Assembly (NCBI GenBank): GCA_024743115.1
Contig: JANSXC010000008.1
Location: 186,001-250,000, forward strand
DNA length: 64,000 bases
Direction of reading: 5' to 3'
From: a bacterium
GTDB taxonomy: Bacteria > Planctomycetota > UBA1135 > UBA2386
Shown here one piece after another: positions 15,518 to 24,843 of the stretch. Within the stretch, counting starts at the first letter, position 1. The number at the start of each line of letters is the position of its first letter. A program made the translations under genes and the position numbers. The notes beneath the pieces were generated by a model that worked only from the letters and a program-made list of their open reading frames with translations, ran no database searches and was not told the DNA's origin.

Positions 15518-18352
15518 TCAGGCGGGGTCCGGCCAAAGCTCGCGCCAGGCGCCGTTACCGGCGGCCGGATCGATGCGCTGGGCTAGCTGCGCTGCGGCGG
15601 CTGGGTGCAGCTGCACGTTCTCGAGCGCGGTCTTGCTGAGCGCTTCGCCGCAGGCGTCGGCGAGGCCCTCCGCGTGCAGGCCGTGATACTCGAAGATGTG
15701 CTTCGGCGTTCCCGACTTGCTGAACTTGACCACGGCCTTGCTGATCTGCTGCACGCCGACGACGGAGCCGAGGTTGTCGAGCAGGCCGACTTCGCCGTCG
15801 TGTACGGAGACGATGGGTACGCGGCGACCGGCGAGATCGACCGCGTCCTGGGCGCCGAGCGGGCCGTTGTTGCCACCCGCGGGTCGCAGGTGCAGCCGGC
15901 CGTTCACGTCGAGGCGCTGGCGCAGGTGCTGGTAGTCGGTTTGCCGCGCGAGTTCGCCGCAGAGCAGGTCCGGGGAGCTGACGACCGTGACGTTGGCGTA
16001 GATGCCGCGATCGAGCAGCACCTCGGCGGCGCCCACGGCTTCGGGCACGAGTGCGCCCATGACGAACAGCTCGACGACGTTCTCACCGGGCTGGTACCCG
16101 CGGTAGCCACGCCAGTCGACGAGACGGTACGCGCCTGCGAGCACGTCGTCCTTGAGCTGTGCCATGATCGTCTTGTCGTCCTTGTGCGAGACCTCGGCCT
16201 CGTGCAGGCCACCGTCCTGGGCGGTGAGCCCCATCTCGACACCGTCGGGCAGGTCGATCTTGTTGACGGTCTGGCGGCGCAGCCACGTCAGCAGCATCTT
16301 CTGATCGAGCGCGCGCGTCACGGCGCGCAACAGCACGCCGCTGCGGCCCTGGTTGTCGCGCGTGAAGTGGCGGCGGATCGCGTCGCAGAGGATCCACTCC
16401 ATCTCGATCGCGAACGCCGGCTCCCACGTGATCAGGTTGGGGATCTGGATGTCGCTCTTCCAGCTGTGCTGCGCGCCCTCGGGTGAGAGCGTGATGCCGC
16501 TCGGCGTGCCCACGAGAACGAACGAGCTGCCCCAGTAGAGGTCGTAGTAGAGCTGGTCGAGCGCGCGTTTGATGAAGAAGTCGTAGACCGTCATCATCGG
16601 CAGGAACGGGATGCCGGCGACGTGGTCCATCTTGCCGAAGCTGCCCGCGGCCGACATGCAGTTGGCCTCCGCGATTTCGAAGCGGATGTGGCGCGTCCAC
16701 GCCTCGTCCGTCGGTGCGAGTTCGGGACGCAGGCGCTCGTGCAGGTCGAGCTTGTTCTCCCAGTTCTCGTCGTGCTTCGGCCCGAAGATCTTCTCGTCCA
16801 TCGCCGGGTTGATGTTCGTCGAGGTCCCGACGTCGGGCGCCATCGTCATCATCAGATCGGCGAGCGGGTTCCACTTCGCTTCGTCCGCTGTCAGGTCCTT
16901 GCCGGCCTTCTTCGCCTTGCCCGCCTTGGACAACTCGTCGTAGACGCCGATGCGCACGAGCTTGGCCGCGAGCTGACCCCACATCCACTGCGTGTGGGTG
17001 ATGGGCGCGAGCTTGAGGTTGATGTCGAGGCTCTCGGGCATGCCGCCGGCCTTGTCGATCTCGGCGACGACGCGTTCACGGTTCGCCGCGGCCTGCGCCT
17101 CGAGCGCCTCGATGCCGAGCCGCATCGCGAGCCCGCGCTGCGTCGCGTACTTGCCCTCGTCGCTGCTGGCCGCGAGACGCTCGAACGGGCGATCGAGCGA
17201 CAGCCCGTGCTCGGCGAGGATCGCCTCGACCTCTTTCTGGCTCGGCAGCGCCGAGTGGTTGCCGTTGGCGGCGACGCACTCGAGGCCGCGGCCCTTGATC
17301 GTGTGGGCGACGATCAGCGTCGGCGTCTTGAGGTCCTTCTTGCTGTCCTCGAAGGCCTTGATGATCGTCGGGAAATCGTGGCCGCCGACGTCGAAGAAGA
17401 GTCGCACCACGTCCTCGTCGGACAGCGACGCGACGAGCGCCTTCGTGCTCTTCTCCTTGCTGACGATCGCTTCACGCATCAGCGCGGGATCACGCTTCCA
17501 GAGCAGCGCCTGGTAGTGATAGTCGGTCAGGCCTTCTTCGAAGACGCGGCGCAGCGCGGCCCCGCCCTTCTTCTTGAACACGGACTCGCGGAAGCTGCCG
17601 TGACGCAGCTGGATCACCTCCCAGCCGTTGGCGATCGCGGTGCCCTCGATGCGGTCCGCGTCGGTGCCCTTCAGGCCGCGGTTGTTCGGGATGCGCGTGC
17701 CGTCGAGGTTTTGCCGGTTGTAGTCCACGATCCACGTGACGTTGCCGAGCTCGCGCTCGGCGACCTCCGGCAACACCTCGAGCAGCGAGCCTTCGCGGAA
17801 CTCGCTGTCGCCCATCATGCACCAGAAGTGCGGCTCGTCGACGTCCCAGCCGTGCTGCCGGGCGTAGCGGTACGCGAGCGACAGGTAGGCCGCGGCGACG
17901 GGCGGGATGCCGACCGAACCCGACGGCAGGAAGCGCCAGCTGTCCGGGTCGGCTTCGGCGTGATAGCTCTGAAACACCGCCGCACCGTCGTGGCTGAACG
18001 ACCGCAGGCGGTGCATCACCGCCTCGGCGCGATCGTCGTCGAACCACTTGCCGTCCGCGTCGCGGAACAGCCCCATCGCATGGTTGAGCGCGTGGTCCGC
18101 GGGCGAGGCGTGCGGCTTGCAGCAGACGAAGTCGCCGGGCTCGCGCACGTGCAGATGCAACGCTGCGAGGAAGTCGAGGCTGCTCGCGCACGCCGCCGGA
18201 TGGCCGCCGACCTTGGGGTCGGTCTTGTCCGCGTCCTCGCGGTTGTTGGCGATGTGGATCATCGCCACCATGTGGGCAAATGCACGCCGCGTGATGCGGT
18301 CGAGCAGCTCGACATCGAGCTGGGGGAAGTCGGACGGGCTCTTGGACTTCAT
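15518..18352 (-). CDS. aceE: Pyruvate dehydrogenase E1 component, homodimeric type
   Basis: E1 decarboxylates pyruvate with thiamine diphosphate and reductively acetylates the lipoyl domain of E2. From the ATG at 18352 the protein has 944 residues, near the usual size of AceE (about 890). The N-terminal half carries the cofactor motif GDSEFREG...VDYNRQNLDG, and GGHPAACASSLDFL; FHANDGHDF-like VGGHDFP and IKGRGLE are also seen. The C-terminal half has the transketolase-type pyrimidine domain (YWGSSFVLVGTPSGITLSPEG). No E2 or E3 gene lies beside it. The frame is open 59 codons further upstream, but those overlap the divergent gene at 18427 and have no family resemblance. The -10 TACCGT lies 10 nt before the ATG. 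Confidence 0.93.
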   Translation of the reverse strand: MKSKSPSDFPQLDVELLDRITRRAFAHMVAMIHIANNREDADKTDPKVGGHPAACASSLDFLAALHLHVREPGDFVCCKPHASPADHALNHAMGLFRDADGKWFDDDRAEAVMHRLRSFSHDGAAVFQSYHAEADPDSWRFLPSGSVGIPPVAAAYLSLAYRYARQHGWDVDEPHFWCMMGDSEFREGSLLEVLPEVAERELGNVTWIVDYNRQNLDGTRIPNNRGLKGTDADRIEGTAIANGWEVIQLRHGSFRESVFKKKGGAALRRVFEEGLTDYHYQALLWKRDPALMREAIVSKEKSTKALVASLSDEDVVRLFFDVGGHDFPTIIKAFEDSKKDLKTPTLIVAHTIKGRGLECVAANGNHSALPSQKEVEAILAEHGLSLDRPFERLAASSDEGKYATQRGLAMRLGIEALEAQAAANRERVVAEIDKAGGMPESLDINLKLAPITHTQWMWGQLAAKLVRIGVYDELSKAGKAKKAGKDLTADEAKWNPLADLMMTMAPDVGTSTNINPAMDEKIFGPKHDENWENKLDLHERLRPELAPTDEAWTRHIRFEIAEANCMSAAGSFGKMDHVAGIPFLPMMTVYDFFIKRALDQLYYDLYWGSSFVLVGTPSGITLSPEGAQHSWKSDIQIPNLITWEPAFAIEMEWILCDAIRRHFTRDNQGRSGVLLRAVTRALDQKMLLTWLRRQTVNKIDLPDGVEMGLTAQDGGLHEAEVSHKDDKTIMAQLKDDVLAGAYRLVDWRGYRGYQPGENVVELFVMGALVPEAVGAAEVLLDRGIYANVTVVSSPDLLCGELARQTDYQHLRQRLDVNGRLHLRPAGGNNGPLGAQDAVDLAGRRVPIVSVHDGEVGLLDNLGSVVGVQQISKAVVKFSKSGTPKHIFEYHGLHAEGLADACGEALSKTALENVQLHPAAAAQLAQRIDPAAGNGAWRELWPDPA

Positions 18353-18362
18353 GGGGGCAAAG

Positions 18363-18368
18363 ACGGTA
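18363..18368 (-). promoter_or_regulatory. -10 element (TACCGT) of aceE
   Basis: TACCGT on the minus strand ends 10 nt before the ATG at 18352 and faces the divergent TAGGCT box at 18409-18414. The whole divergent promoter region is only 74 bp. Confidence 0.45.
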
Positions 18369-18408
18369 GGGGGAAACGTGGCCGCTCGCCACTCTCCGAG
18401 GCGGCGGA

Positions 18409-18414
18409 TAGGCT
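18409..18414 (+). promoter_or_regulatory. -10 element (TAGGCT) of the GT-C-like gene
   Basis: TAGGCT ends 12 nt before the ATG at 18427 with no Shine-Dalgarno. The hexamer and spacing are identical to the box before the methyltransferase gene at 8866. Confidence 0.45.
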
Positions 18415-18426
18415 CCCCGGCGCCGC

Positions 18427-20343
18427 ATGCCAGAGGATTTCGATGCCGAGGAAACCGCCGCCGCGCCAGCGGGCCCGGAAGGCCTGCCGCCGGGCTCCGG
18501 AACCGCGCCGGTCGGGCTGCGTGTGGCACTCTTGGCGGGGGTGTCCTCGGCGCTTGCTGCGCTCGTCGTGTTCGGACTCAGTCTCGGCTGGCATCCCCGG
18601 CTCGGGACCGGCGGTGAGTCCGACAACTACGTCGGAATCGCCGAGGACCTCTTGCGCGGCCACGTGCCGTACGACGCGTTCCATCCCTACACGTTCCCTT
18701 TGCTCGTCGCGGCCGTCGCGGTCGTGTTGCCGTCTGCCTTCGTCGCGGGGAAGCTCGTCTCGGCGTTGGCATTCGGTGCGCTGGTGTTCGCGATCCAGAT
18801 GCTGCTCCGGCGTTACGTCCCGGCCTGGCTCGCATTCACGGCGGCGCTGGCCATCGCCGTTGGGCCCGGGATGTGGCTCGAGGGCATGCGGGTTGCGACC
18901 GACATGTTCGGCGCTGCGCTCGTCGTCGGTGCGTACGGGCTGGTGCTCGGGCTGCCGTCCTCAGGACGACGAGTGCCCGGCGAGCCGGTGGTGTCCGGCG
19001 GTTCGGGCTGGCGGTTGGTTGCGATCGGCATCTGCGTCGGGCTCGCGACGACGTCGCGTTTCAACCTCGGGATGCACGTGCCGTTACTCCTGTTGGCGAC
19101 GTTCGTGCACACGCGCCGTCTCGGTGCGGCTCTCCGGGTTGCCCTCGGCTGCGGCCTCGCGATGGTCCCGCACCTCGCTGTCCGCTTCGCGGCATTCGGC
19201 AAGTTGTTCGGCAACGACAACTGGAAGAACGTCGTGCTCAAGTACGAGTTCGATCGCGACATGGCGGCGCTGCGGCAGCACGACGACGAAGAACTCGTGG
19301 CGATGATGCGCGAGGGCTGGCCGGAATGGGTGGTCCAGGGCCTCGGTGACTTCGGTGGCTGGTTGCTCGAATCGCTGCCGCGGCTCCAACTCGACAAGGA
19401 GTCGGCCTCGACGCCGCTCGTCGGCGTCGTGCTCGGGCTGCTCATCGCGGGTGTGCTCGTACTCACGCTGCGACGCTGGCGCGATGGTTCGCCGTGGCTC
19501 CTGATCGCAGGTCTCGGGCAGGCCGCGTTCGTCAACGTCATGTTCTATCCCGAGCCGCGCATCCTGCTCGTCACGACCGTTCTCGTCGCGACCGTCGCCA
19601 TCGCCGGTCTCGCGGTTCTGTCGTCGCGCTTCGGGCACTGGCTCGCTCTCGGTCTCGTCGCGGTGATCGGTGTGCAGCACCTGGTCGGGATCCCGGCGTC
19701 GTGGCGCCGATTCGAGCTCGGTCACGGCGACGAGGAGGTGGCCGCGGCGCGAAAGATCCTCGCCGAGCACGGACCGCTGCAGCAGATCGCCTGCACCTAT
19801 CCGTTCCTCGAGCGGGAAGTCGAGTGCGCGGGTACGTCGATCATCATGTCGCTCGGCATGGGGCAGGAGAACCGCGCCGCGGACCTCTGGCGTCGCCTCG
19901 ATCTCGTGCGGGAGAAGCGACCCGTCTCGTGGTTCGTGCTCGGCAGTGGCACGGGCTACGAACTGCATCGGCTCGCGCGTTCTGCAGAACTGCCGCCGGG
20001 CTGGACGCGCGAGCGCAGCGACGAGGAGATCGTAGTGCTGCATCGCGCGAGCGAACGCGGTCTCGCGCTCGCGGTCGAGCCGACTTCGTGGGCCGAAGGA
20101 GAACTCGTGTTGCGGCTCACGATGCCGGCAACCACTGCGGCCGATCCGGTCTGGGTCGGCGTCGAACTTCGCGGCCCCGGCGGCGCGAATCACCGATTGC
20201 AGACACCGGCCGCGACCGACGCGTGGGAGCTGCGACTGCAGCGCGGCGCGTTGGCACCGGGCCGTTGGCTCGCGATCCCGACCACGCTCGCGAGCGATCG
20301 CAAGATCGACCAGGGCGCGCCGGTCGAGTTCGTGGTGGAGTGA
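18427..20343 (+). CDS. Polytopic GT-C-like glycosyltransferase-family membrane protein
   Basis: The 638-residue protein has about ten membrane helices between residues 30 and 420, followed by a soluble C-terminal part. Near the first loop it has GGESDNYVGIAEDLLRGHVPYDAFHPYTFP: an acidic residue pair after helix 1, then a helix-breaking 'P-Y...HPYTFP'. This layout resembles GT-C glycosyltransferases (ArnT/PMT, dolichyl-phosphate-mannose type), which transfer sugars from lipid carriers outside the membrane. The C-terminal 200 residues (from about 435) contain 'ACTYPFLEREVECAGTSII' and a final beta-rich domain. No sugar-biosynthesis operon surrounds it. The GT-C call is based on topology and loop pattern, so the substrate is open. 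Confidence 0.65.
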   Translation: MPEDFDAEETAAAPAGPEGLPPGSGTAPVGLRVALLAGVSSALAALVVFGLSLGWHPRLGTGGESDNYVGIAEDLLRGHVPYDAFHPYTFPLLVAAVAVVLPSAFVAGKLVSALAFGALVFAIQMLLRRYVPAWLAFTAALAIAVGPGMWLEGMRVATDMFGAALVVGAYGLVLGLPSSGRRVPGEPVVSGGSGWRLVAIGICVGLATTSRFNLGMHVPLLLLATFVHTRRLGAALRVALGCGLAMVPHLAVRFAAFGKLFGNDNWKNVVLKYEFDRDMAALRQHDDEELVAMMREGWPEWVVQGLGDFGGWLLESLPRLQLDKESASTPLVGVVLGLLIAGVLVLTLRRWRDGSPWLLIAGLGQAAFVNVMFYPEPRILLVTTVLVATVAIAGLAVLSSRFGHWLALGLVAVIGVQHLVGIPASWRRFELGHGDEEVAAARKILAEHGPLQQIACTYPFLEREVECAGTSIIMSLGMGQENRAADLWRRLDLVREKRPVSWFVLGSGTGYELHRLARSAELPPGWTRERSDEEIVVLHRASERGLALAVEPTSWAEGELVLRLTMPATTAADPVWVGVELRGPGGANHRLQTPAATDAWELRLQRGALAPGRWLAIPTTLASDRKIDQGAPVEFVVE

Positions 20344-20375
20344 GCGTCGGGTGGCTGCGGTGGTTACGGCGCCCG

Positions 20376-21503
20376 TTACAGCCCGAGCGTGACCTCGAGG
20401 CCGGGTGAGAACGAAAAACCGTGCGATGCGCCCGCGTCGTTGTGGAAGAACTGCGCGTAGTAGTTCTGACCGCACAGCGCGGGCAGGTTGGGGATGAAGA
20501 TCGGGATGCTCGCGCCCGCCGTCGGCAGCGGGTGGACCGGCAGGATCGAAGTGGCCTGCACCAGCCACGTGCCGCCCGCACCCGAGGGTTGGCTGGTCGG
20601 TGCGACGCCGATCAGCAGGCATCCGAACGCGGAGTGGCCCGCGGAGTTGCCGCAGACCAGGTCGATCGTCGTGCCAAGGACCGGGTCGGCGCTGCTGATC
20701 AGACCGGGCACGCCTTGCGTTCCCGGCCAGCCGGCGTCGTAGTTGCGCCAGCCCGCGAGGCAAGTGACGGTGAACGCGCTGTATCGCGTATCGGCCTGGG
20801 AGAAGTTGTAGAACGCGACGCGGCCGTTGGCGAACGTACCGTTCTCGTCGATCTCCAGCACGTTGTCGACGAACACCTTGATGTTCGTCGGGGTGAACTC
20901 GAAGCGGAACGTGTAGGTCGTGTTACGGGTCCAGGACGTGTTGCCGAGCGTGTTGCCGCGCGCGAGTTCGGTGACGCCCTGGCCGATCGGCGAACAGCTC
21001 GCGTCGAGATCGGCGTGCTGCCAGAACTCGTCGGCGGTCGGGATGCCCGTCACGCGTGCCAGTGCGAGTCCCGACCGCGCCTGGCCGCCCGGCGTGCAGG
21101 ACGGCGTGCCGAACGTGAACGTCTGGTTGCCGGCTTTCCAGTCGATGAGCAGGTAGTCGGCCATCGTCGAGGTTGAATCGCCCGGTTGGAAACCGAGCGC
21201 GAACCCGACGAAGTCGTTGTCACTCCCGCCCGTCGTGATCTGGCCCTGGATCTCCGTGTTGAACGCTGCGAAGTCGCTCACGAACATCGTCGGTTGGCCG
21301 TTGACGGTCTGCGTCACCGAGGCGCCGCCGGGTGCCACGTTCCAGACACCGGCGCCGAACGTCGCGACGGCGGGATAGGACTCGGCGTTCCAGAGGCTGA
21401 GATCGACCGGGGATTGCGCGGCGGCGGATCCGGTGGTCAGTGCCAGCAGCGCGAGAGTCGGGAGTGCTCGAAGTGATGCAGTGGTCGAGGGCGTGAGATT
21501 CAT
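20376..21503 (-). CDS. Secreted thrombospondin-C-terminal-like protein with planctomycete C-terminal module
   Basis: The ATG at 21503 gives MNLTPSTTASLRALPTLALL...SAAAQ, a Sec signal peptide, and 375 residues. Residues about 30-235 match the thrombospondin C-terminal (TSP_C, lectin-like) pattern: LSLWNAESY, NDFVGFALGFQ, MADYLLIDWKAGNQ, LARVTGIPTADEFWQHAD, WTRNTTYTFRFEFTPTNIKV and GRVAFYNFSQADTRYSAF. That part is a calcium- or sugar-binding jelly roll. The last about 130 residues, from WRNYDAGWPGTQG, are a second module related to the end of the 11016-12404 protein. The frame continues upstream, but only the internal ATG gives a signal peptide. The protein is secreted or surface bound; its ligand is unknown. 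Confidence 0.78.
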   Translation of the reverse strand: MNLTPSTTASLRALPTLALLALTTGSAAAQSPVDLSLWNAESYPAVATFGAGVWNVAPGGASVTQTVNGQPTMFVSDFAAFNTEIQGQITTGGSDNDFVGFALGFQPGDSTSTMADYLLIDWKAGNQTFTFGTPSCTPGGQARSGLALARVTGIPTADEFWQHADLDASCSPIGQGVTELARGNTLGNTSWTRNTTYTFRFEFTPTNIKVFVDNVLEIDENGTFANGRVAFYNFSQADTRYSAFTVTCLAGWRNYDAGWPGTQGVPGLISSADPVLGTTIDLVCGNSAGHSAFGCLLIGVAPTSQPSGAGGTWLVQATSILPVHPLPTAGASIPIFIPNLPALCGQNYYAQFFHNDAGASHGFSFSPGLEVTLGL

Positions 21504-21617
21504 GCCGCCCTGTGCGTCGGGAGCTCGGTCGGGCCTCAATGGATTCCGCGTGCGATGGCAGCGATTCGGTCCTTCGGCTGATGAGCCCGCCGTCACGCCA
21601 TCAACCACGCACCGACG

Positions 21618-23027
21618 ATGAACCAGATCCAAGCCGTGTTTCTTGCTTCGACCCTGCTGGCCCCTGCGGCCATCGCACAGGGTCAGGACTTCCTCTTCAC
21701 CACGTCGCAGCCGGAGCAAACGCTCAGTGGCAGCGGCGGCACGATCCTGCAGCAGCTGTATCCCAACGACGTGATCGGCATGCGCAACGCGCCGTGCCCG
21801 CCGCGGGTCGAGAAGTGGCTGCCGCGCGAAGGCTTCGAGGTCATGGCCGGCGACGAGGACGGTGATGACGTCTACCAGCGCACCAATCTGTTCGATTCGA
21901 TCGACGCACTCGTTGCGATCCCGAGTCCGATTGCCGGCACCGCCCTGCGCACGCTCTACTTCTCGACGTCGGCGCCGGTCGGCAACGCGATTACGTCCAC
22001 GCCGTTGCGCCCCGGTGACATCGGTCGCATTCGCGCGCTGCCGAGCAACGGTGACGTCGAGCACTTCATCAGCGCCGAGAACATCCAGATCGCCCTCGGG
22101 CTGCCACCGAGCCCGATCCTCATCGACGTCGACGCCGCGTGCTTCGGCTACAACGAAGGACTGTTCTTCTCGCTCGACGCCGACATTCTGTGCTCGCCGT
22201 GCGGCGGCCCGACGCTCGTTCGCGACGGCGACGTCATCTGCCTGCCGCCGTGGGCCTACACGATCGGTTCGGGCGGCACGATCGCGTCGACGTTCCCGAG
22301 CAGCGCGGTGCGCGTCTACACCGAGAACATGATGAACGCGATGACCAACGCCGCGCAGGTGACCAACCGCTTCGGCGTCTGCGTCACCGCGGCGAACGAC
22401 ATCGAGTCGCTCGCGATCGATTGGCAGACGCCGTCGACCTACACCGTCGTCGGTTGTGGCGGCATCGTCTCCGTGCCGACGCTGCTGTTCAGTGCCGAGA
22501 CGCTGACAGGTGGCGCGATCCTGACCACCGACCTCGGCGGCTCGATCTACAACTCGCCCTGCATGCCGCTCGGCACGAGCTGTGGCTTTGGCCCGACGCT
22601 CGGCGACCAGATGGGTCTCATGCCGCCGTCGACGACCCTTGGCGTGCCGAGTTACGTGAACTCACTCGCCGGTAACCAGCGGTTGTTCCAGTTCGCCGCC
22701 GAAGCCGCGACGCCGCAGATCCCGACCGGCTTCCCCGCGACGATCGACTTCGTCACGCCGCCGACGCCGCTGGTCTGGGTCTTCATGTCCTTCGCCCCGC
22801 CTGGCCCCGCCGCCGTGCCGACCTCCGCACCCTTCATCTGGGGCTGGCTCGGCTTCCCCGCCTACTACCCCGCGCCGAACTTCATGGGCATCGTTCCCGG
22901 GGGCACCGGCTTCGCGACCTACACCAGCCCGGCGATCCCGTGGCCCGTCGACCTGGTGTTCCAGGGCGCGACGCTGACGAGCGCATCGATCGAGGTCAGC
23001 ACGCCGACGTTCGTCGAGGTGTTTTGA
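21618..23027 (+). CDS. Secreted protein of unknown function
   Basis: The protein has 469 residues and begins MNQIQAVFLASTLLAPAAIAQ, a Sec signal peptide. The mature chain is beta-rich, with paired cysteines (for example CSPCGG, VVGCGG, SPCMPLGTSCGFG) that suggest disulphides and export. It lacks the W-NY-x-G-x-PG module of the two other secreted proteins nearby. Segments such as LPSNGDVEHFISAENIQIALG and FLFTTSQPEQTLSGSGGT are typical of planctomycete extracellular proteins of no known activity. It is divergent from the TSP_C-like gene with a 114-bp gap in which I see no clear promoter. I cannot assign a family. Confidence 0.7.
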   Translation: MNQIQAVFLASTLLAPAAIAQGQDFLFTTSQPEQTLSGSGGTILQQLYPNDVIGMRNAPCPPRVEKWLPREGFEVMAGDEDGDDVYQRTNLFDSIDALVAIPSPIAGTALRTLYFSTSAPVGNAITSTPLRPGDIGRIRALPSNGDVEHFISAENIQIALGLPPSPILIDVDAACFGYNEGLFFSLDADILCSPCGGPTLVRDGDVICLPPWAYTIGSGGTIASTFPSSAVRVYTENMMNAMTNAAQVTNRFGVCVTAANDIESLAIDWQTPSTYTVVGCGGIVSVPTLLFSAETLTGGAILTTDLGGSIYNSPCMPLGTSCGFGPTLGDQMGLMPPSTTLGVPSYVNSLAGNQRLFQFAAEAATPQIPTGFPATIDFVTPPTPLVWVFMSFAPPGPAAVPTSAPFIWGWLGFPAYYPAPNFMGIVPGGTGFATYTSPAIPWPVDLVFQGATLTSASIEVSTPTFVEVF

Positions 23028-23170
23028 GGCAGCGACCCGCGTCTTGCAGTCTCACACCGGCAAGCCCGTGCGGTGGGGCCTCGGTCTCCCGATGCGCAGC
23101 ATGGCAGGGAGTCCGACGATCACCCGGACGATCGTCCGGCCGTCAAAGCTGAGCAGGCCACGTTGTCTTG

Positions 23171-23779
23171 TCAGTCCGCCCCCGCCGCCGTGACCCCGAG
23201 ATTGCCGAGTCCGCGCTCGAGATCCTGCACCAGTTGCGAGCGGGCGCCGCGAGCGATGCCAGCGAACAGCAACGGCGGCCAGAGCAGGTGGCAGGCCTGG
23301 AACATCTGGAACACCTGGCCGCGGACATGCGGCTTGTCGCTCGGCAGGGCGTGTTCGGAGAGCAACCAGTAGAGCGTCATCGCGGCGATCGCGCCGAGGG
23401 CGACGACCCAGATCGCGGCCGTGATCATGCTGCTGCTGTGTTCGAGCTGCCAGGCGACGCGCGCGCGATTGCCGCTCGGCACGACGCGCAGTGAGCCCGA
23501 ATGTCGGAGTCGGGCGAAGCCGCCCTTCCAGACGAGGGAGTCTGCGGTCGATTCGACGAGTGCGATCCTGCTCAGTGGGGAGCTGGCGATGCCTTTGGCG
23601 AGGAGCGATTGCGCTCCTTGCAGGAACTCGGGTGCGGTCGTGTCGACGACGATCTCGCCGCTGCTGCGCTCGTTGAGCACCTGGGCGGTGAGGAAAACGA
23701 AGACGCCGCCGAGGAACCATGCGACCGCGACGCCGATCGCGATGAGGTCGAGCCACTCCTTCGCCAACTCGTAGTCCAT
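23171..23779 (-). CDS. Two-helix membrane protein of unknown function
   Basis: The 202-residue protein starts MDYELAKEWLDLIAIGVAVAW with a first helix at about 12-33. A second helix lies at about 118-139 (SSMITAAIWVVALGAIAAMT) and a weaker hydrophobic stretch near 160-175. Between them is a soluble domain with FLQGAQSLLAKGIASSPLSRI and RLRHSGSLRVVPSGNRARVAW, possibly a small alpha+beta fold. No family is recognised. The ATG lies 8 nt after a TATGAT box on the minus strand. It is divergent from the DUF2911-like secreted protein gene, with a 97-bp gap. Confidence 0.65.
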   Translation of the reverse strand: MDYELAKEWLDLIAIGVAVAWFLGGVFVFLTAQVLNERSSGEIVVDTTAPEFLQGAQSLLAKGIASSPLSRIALVESTADSLVWKGGFARLRHSGSLRVVPSGNRARVAWQLEHSSSMITAAIWVVALGAIAAMTLYWLLSEHALPSDKPHVRGQVFQMFQACHLLWPPLLFAGIARGARSQLVQDLERGLGNLGVTAAGAD

Positions 23780-23787
23780 GGTGCCGG

Positions 23788-23793
23788 ATCATA
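23788..23793 (-). promoter_or_regulatory. -10 element (TATGAT) of the membrane protein gene
   Basis: TATGAT on the minus strand ends 8 nt before the ATG at 23779. It is the closest match to the sigma-70 consensus among the leaderless-type boxes. Confidence 0.5.
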
Positions 23794-23876
23794 CGGGTTT
23801 CGTTCGAAATCGCGCTATCGCGGCACTGTGCCCGAGAGTGCTGCTGGCCGGGTTCCGTTGCGTAGTAGTCGAGGTG

Positions 23877-24827
23877 ATGACCCCTCACTCTCCGGATCGT
23901 TCTTCGTCGGTTTCGTGGTTGCTGCTTGGCTGCATGGTCGGGGCTCTCGCCGCCGGCGGCTTACCGGCGCAGCGCGGCGCACCCGAGCTGGAGTTTCGCA
24001 AGCGCAGTTCGCGTCTGACCTACGGTGCCGTCGGCGTCGGCAAGCACACGCTCGCGGAGCTGCCCGTCGGCGGACAGTGGCGGCTCGGGCGCGACAACGC
24101 GAGTACGTGGTTCACCGAGCTTCCGATCATCGCGGGCGATCGCGTGTTGCCGCCCGGTGAGTATCGCGTCAACCTCGACCGCCTCGATGGCGAGCGCTGC
24201 GCGATCCGGGCACAGGGCAGCGCGCATGCTCTCGGTGGGGAGAAGGCGACGGACTTCCAACTCGCCGGCAAGCTGTCGCAGAATCCGCGTCCGACCAAGA
24301 AGCTCGCGATCGACTGGCTGGTGCCGAAACCGATCCCGAAGGATGCCCACACGCTCGGTGCCCAGCTACGAGTTCGCTTCGGTGAGCACGCCTGGCATGG
24401 GGCCGTCGAGGTCCATGCGCACGCCTCGCAGAAGGTCGGCAAGTTCAAGCTGACGACGTTCGGTTTGCCGACGAACGTCGTCGCCCGGCGTGAGCAGAGC
24501 GCGGTTCCGATCGCCGTGGTCGCGATGGGTCGCCCGCGCCCCAAGGAGAACTGGAACTTGCTGCTGCGCGGCGACGAGGCCCTGCTCGTGCCGTGGATGG
24601 CCGCGCCGACCGACTACTACGGGTTCGGCAAGATCCAGCCGCCGGCAGCCGAACGCTGCACGACAGGTAAGTTGCGAGTCGAGGCGTTGCCGGAGGGTGA
24701 AAGCGTCGCGACGCTCGAACTGCGCGAGGCCGCGATCGAGCGCGGCAAGCGCGGTGTGTTCACGCTGCAGTTCGCGGTGGGTAAGGAGCTGCTGCGCGTC
24801 GAGGTGACCGCGCCGCCGAAGAAGTAG
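23877..24827 (+). CDS. Exported DUF2911-like protein
   Basis: The ATG at 23877 gives MTPHSPDRSSSVSWLLLGCMVGALAAGGLPAQ, a signal peptide, and 316 residues. The frame is open 33 codons further upstream, but that part would spoil the signal. The domain starting near residue 45 contains ELPVGGQWRLGRDNASTWFT, IAGDRVLPPGEYRVNLDR and later IDWLVPKP. This follows the DUF2911 pattern ('vWRtGANeaT', 'v.Gk.lPaGtY.l'), a small beta-sandwich often seen in exported proteins of Bacteroidetes and Planctomycetes. A second DUF2911-like or related beta region may follow. It is probably periplasmic, with no known activity. Confidence 0.65.
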   Translation: MTPHSPDRSSSVSWLLLGCMVGALAAGGLPAQRGAPELEFRKRSSRLTYGAVGVGKHTLAELPVGGQWRLGRDNASTWFTELPIIAGDRVLPPGEYRVNLDRLDGERCAIRAQGSAHALGGEKATDFQLAGKLSQNPRPTKKLAIDWLVPKPIPKDAHTLGAQLRVRFGEHAWHGAVEVHAHASQKVGKFKLTTFGLPTNVVARREQSAVPIAVVAMGRPRPKENWNLLLRGDEALLVPWMAAPTDYYGFGKIQPPAAERCTTGKLRVEALPEGESVATLELREAAIERGKRGVFTLQFAVGKELLRVEVTAPPKK

Positions 24828-24843
24828 ATCCGCCGCGCTTGCA

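Noticed and set aside
16622..19306. Long plus-strand frame antisense to aceE
   Set aside because: It lies opposite clear pyruvate dehydrogenase coding sequence and has no motif; its C-terminal part overlaps the GT-C-like gene in another frame.
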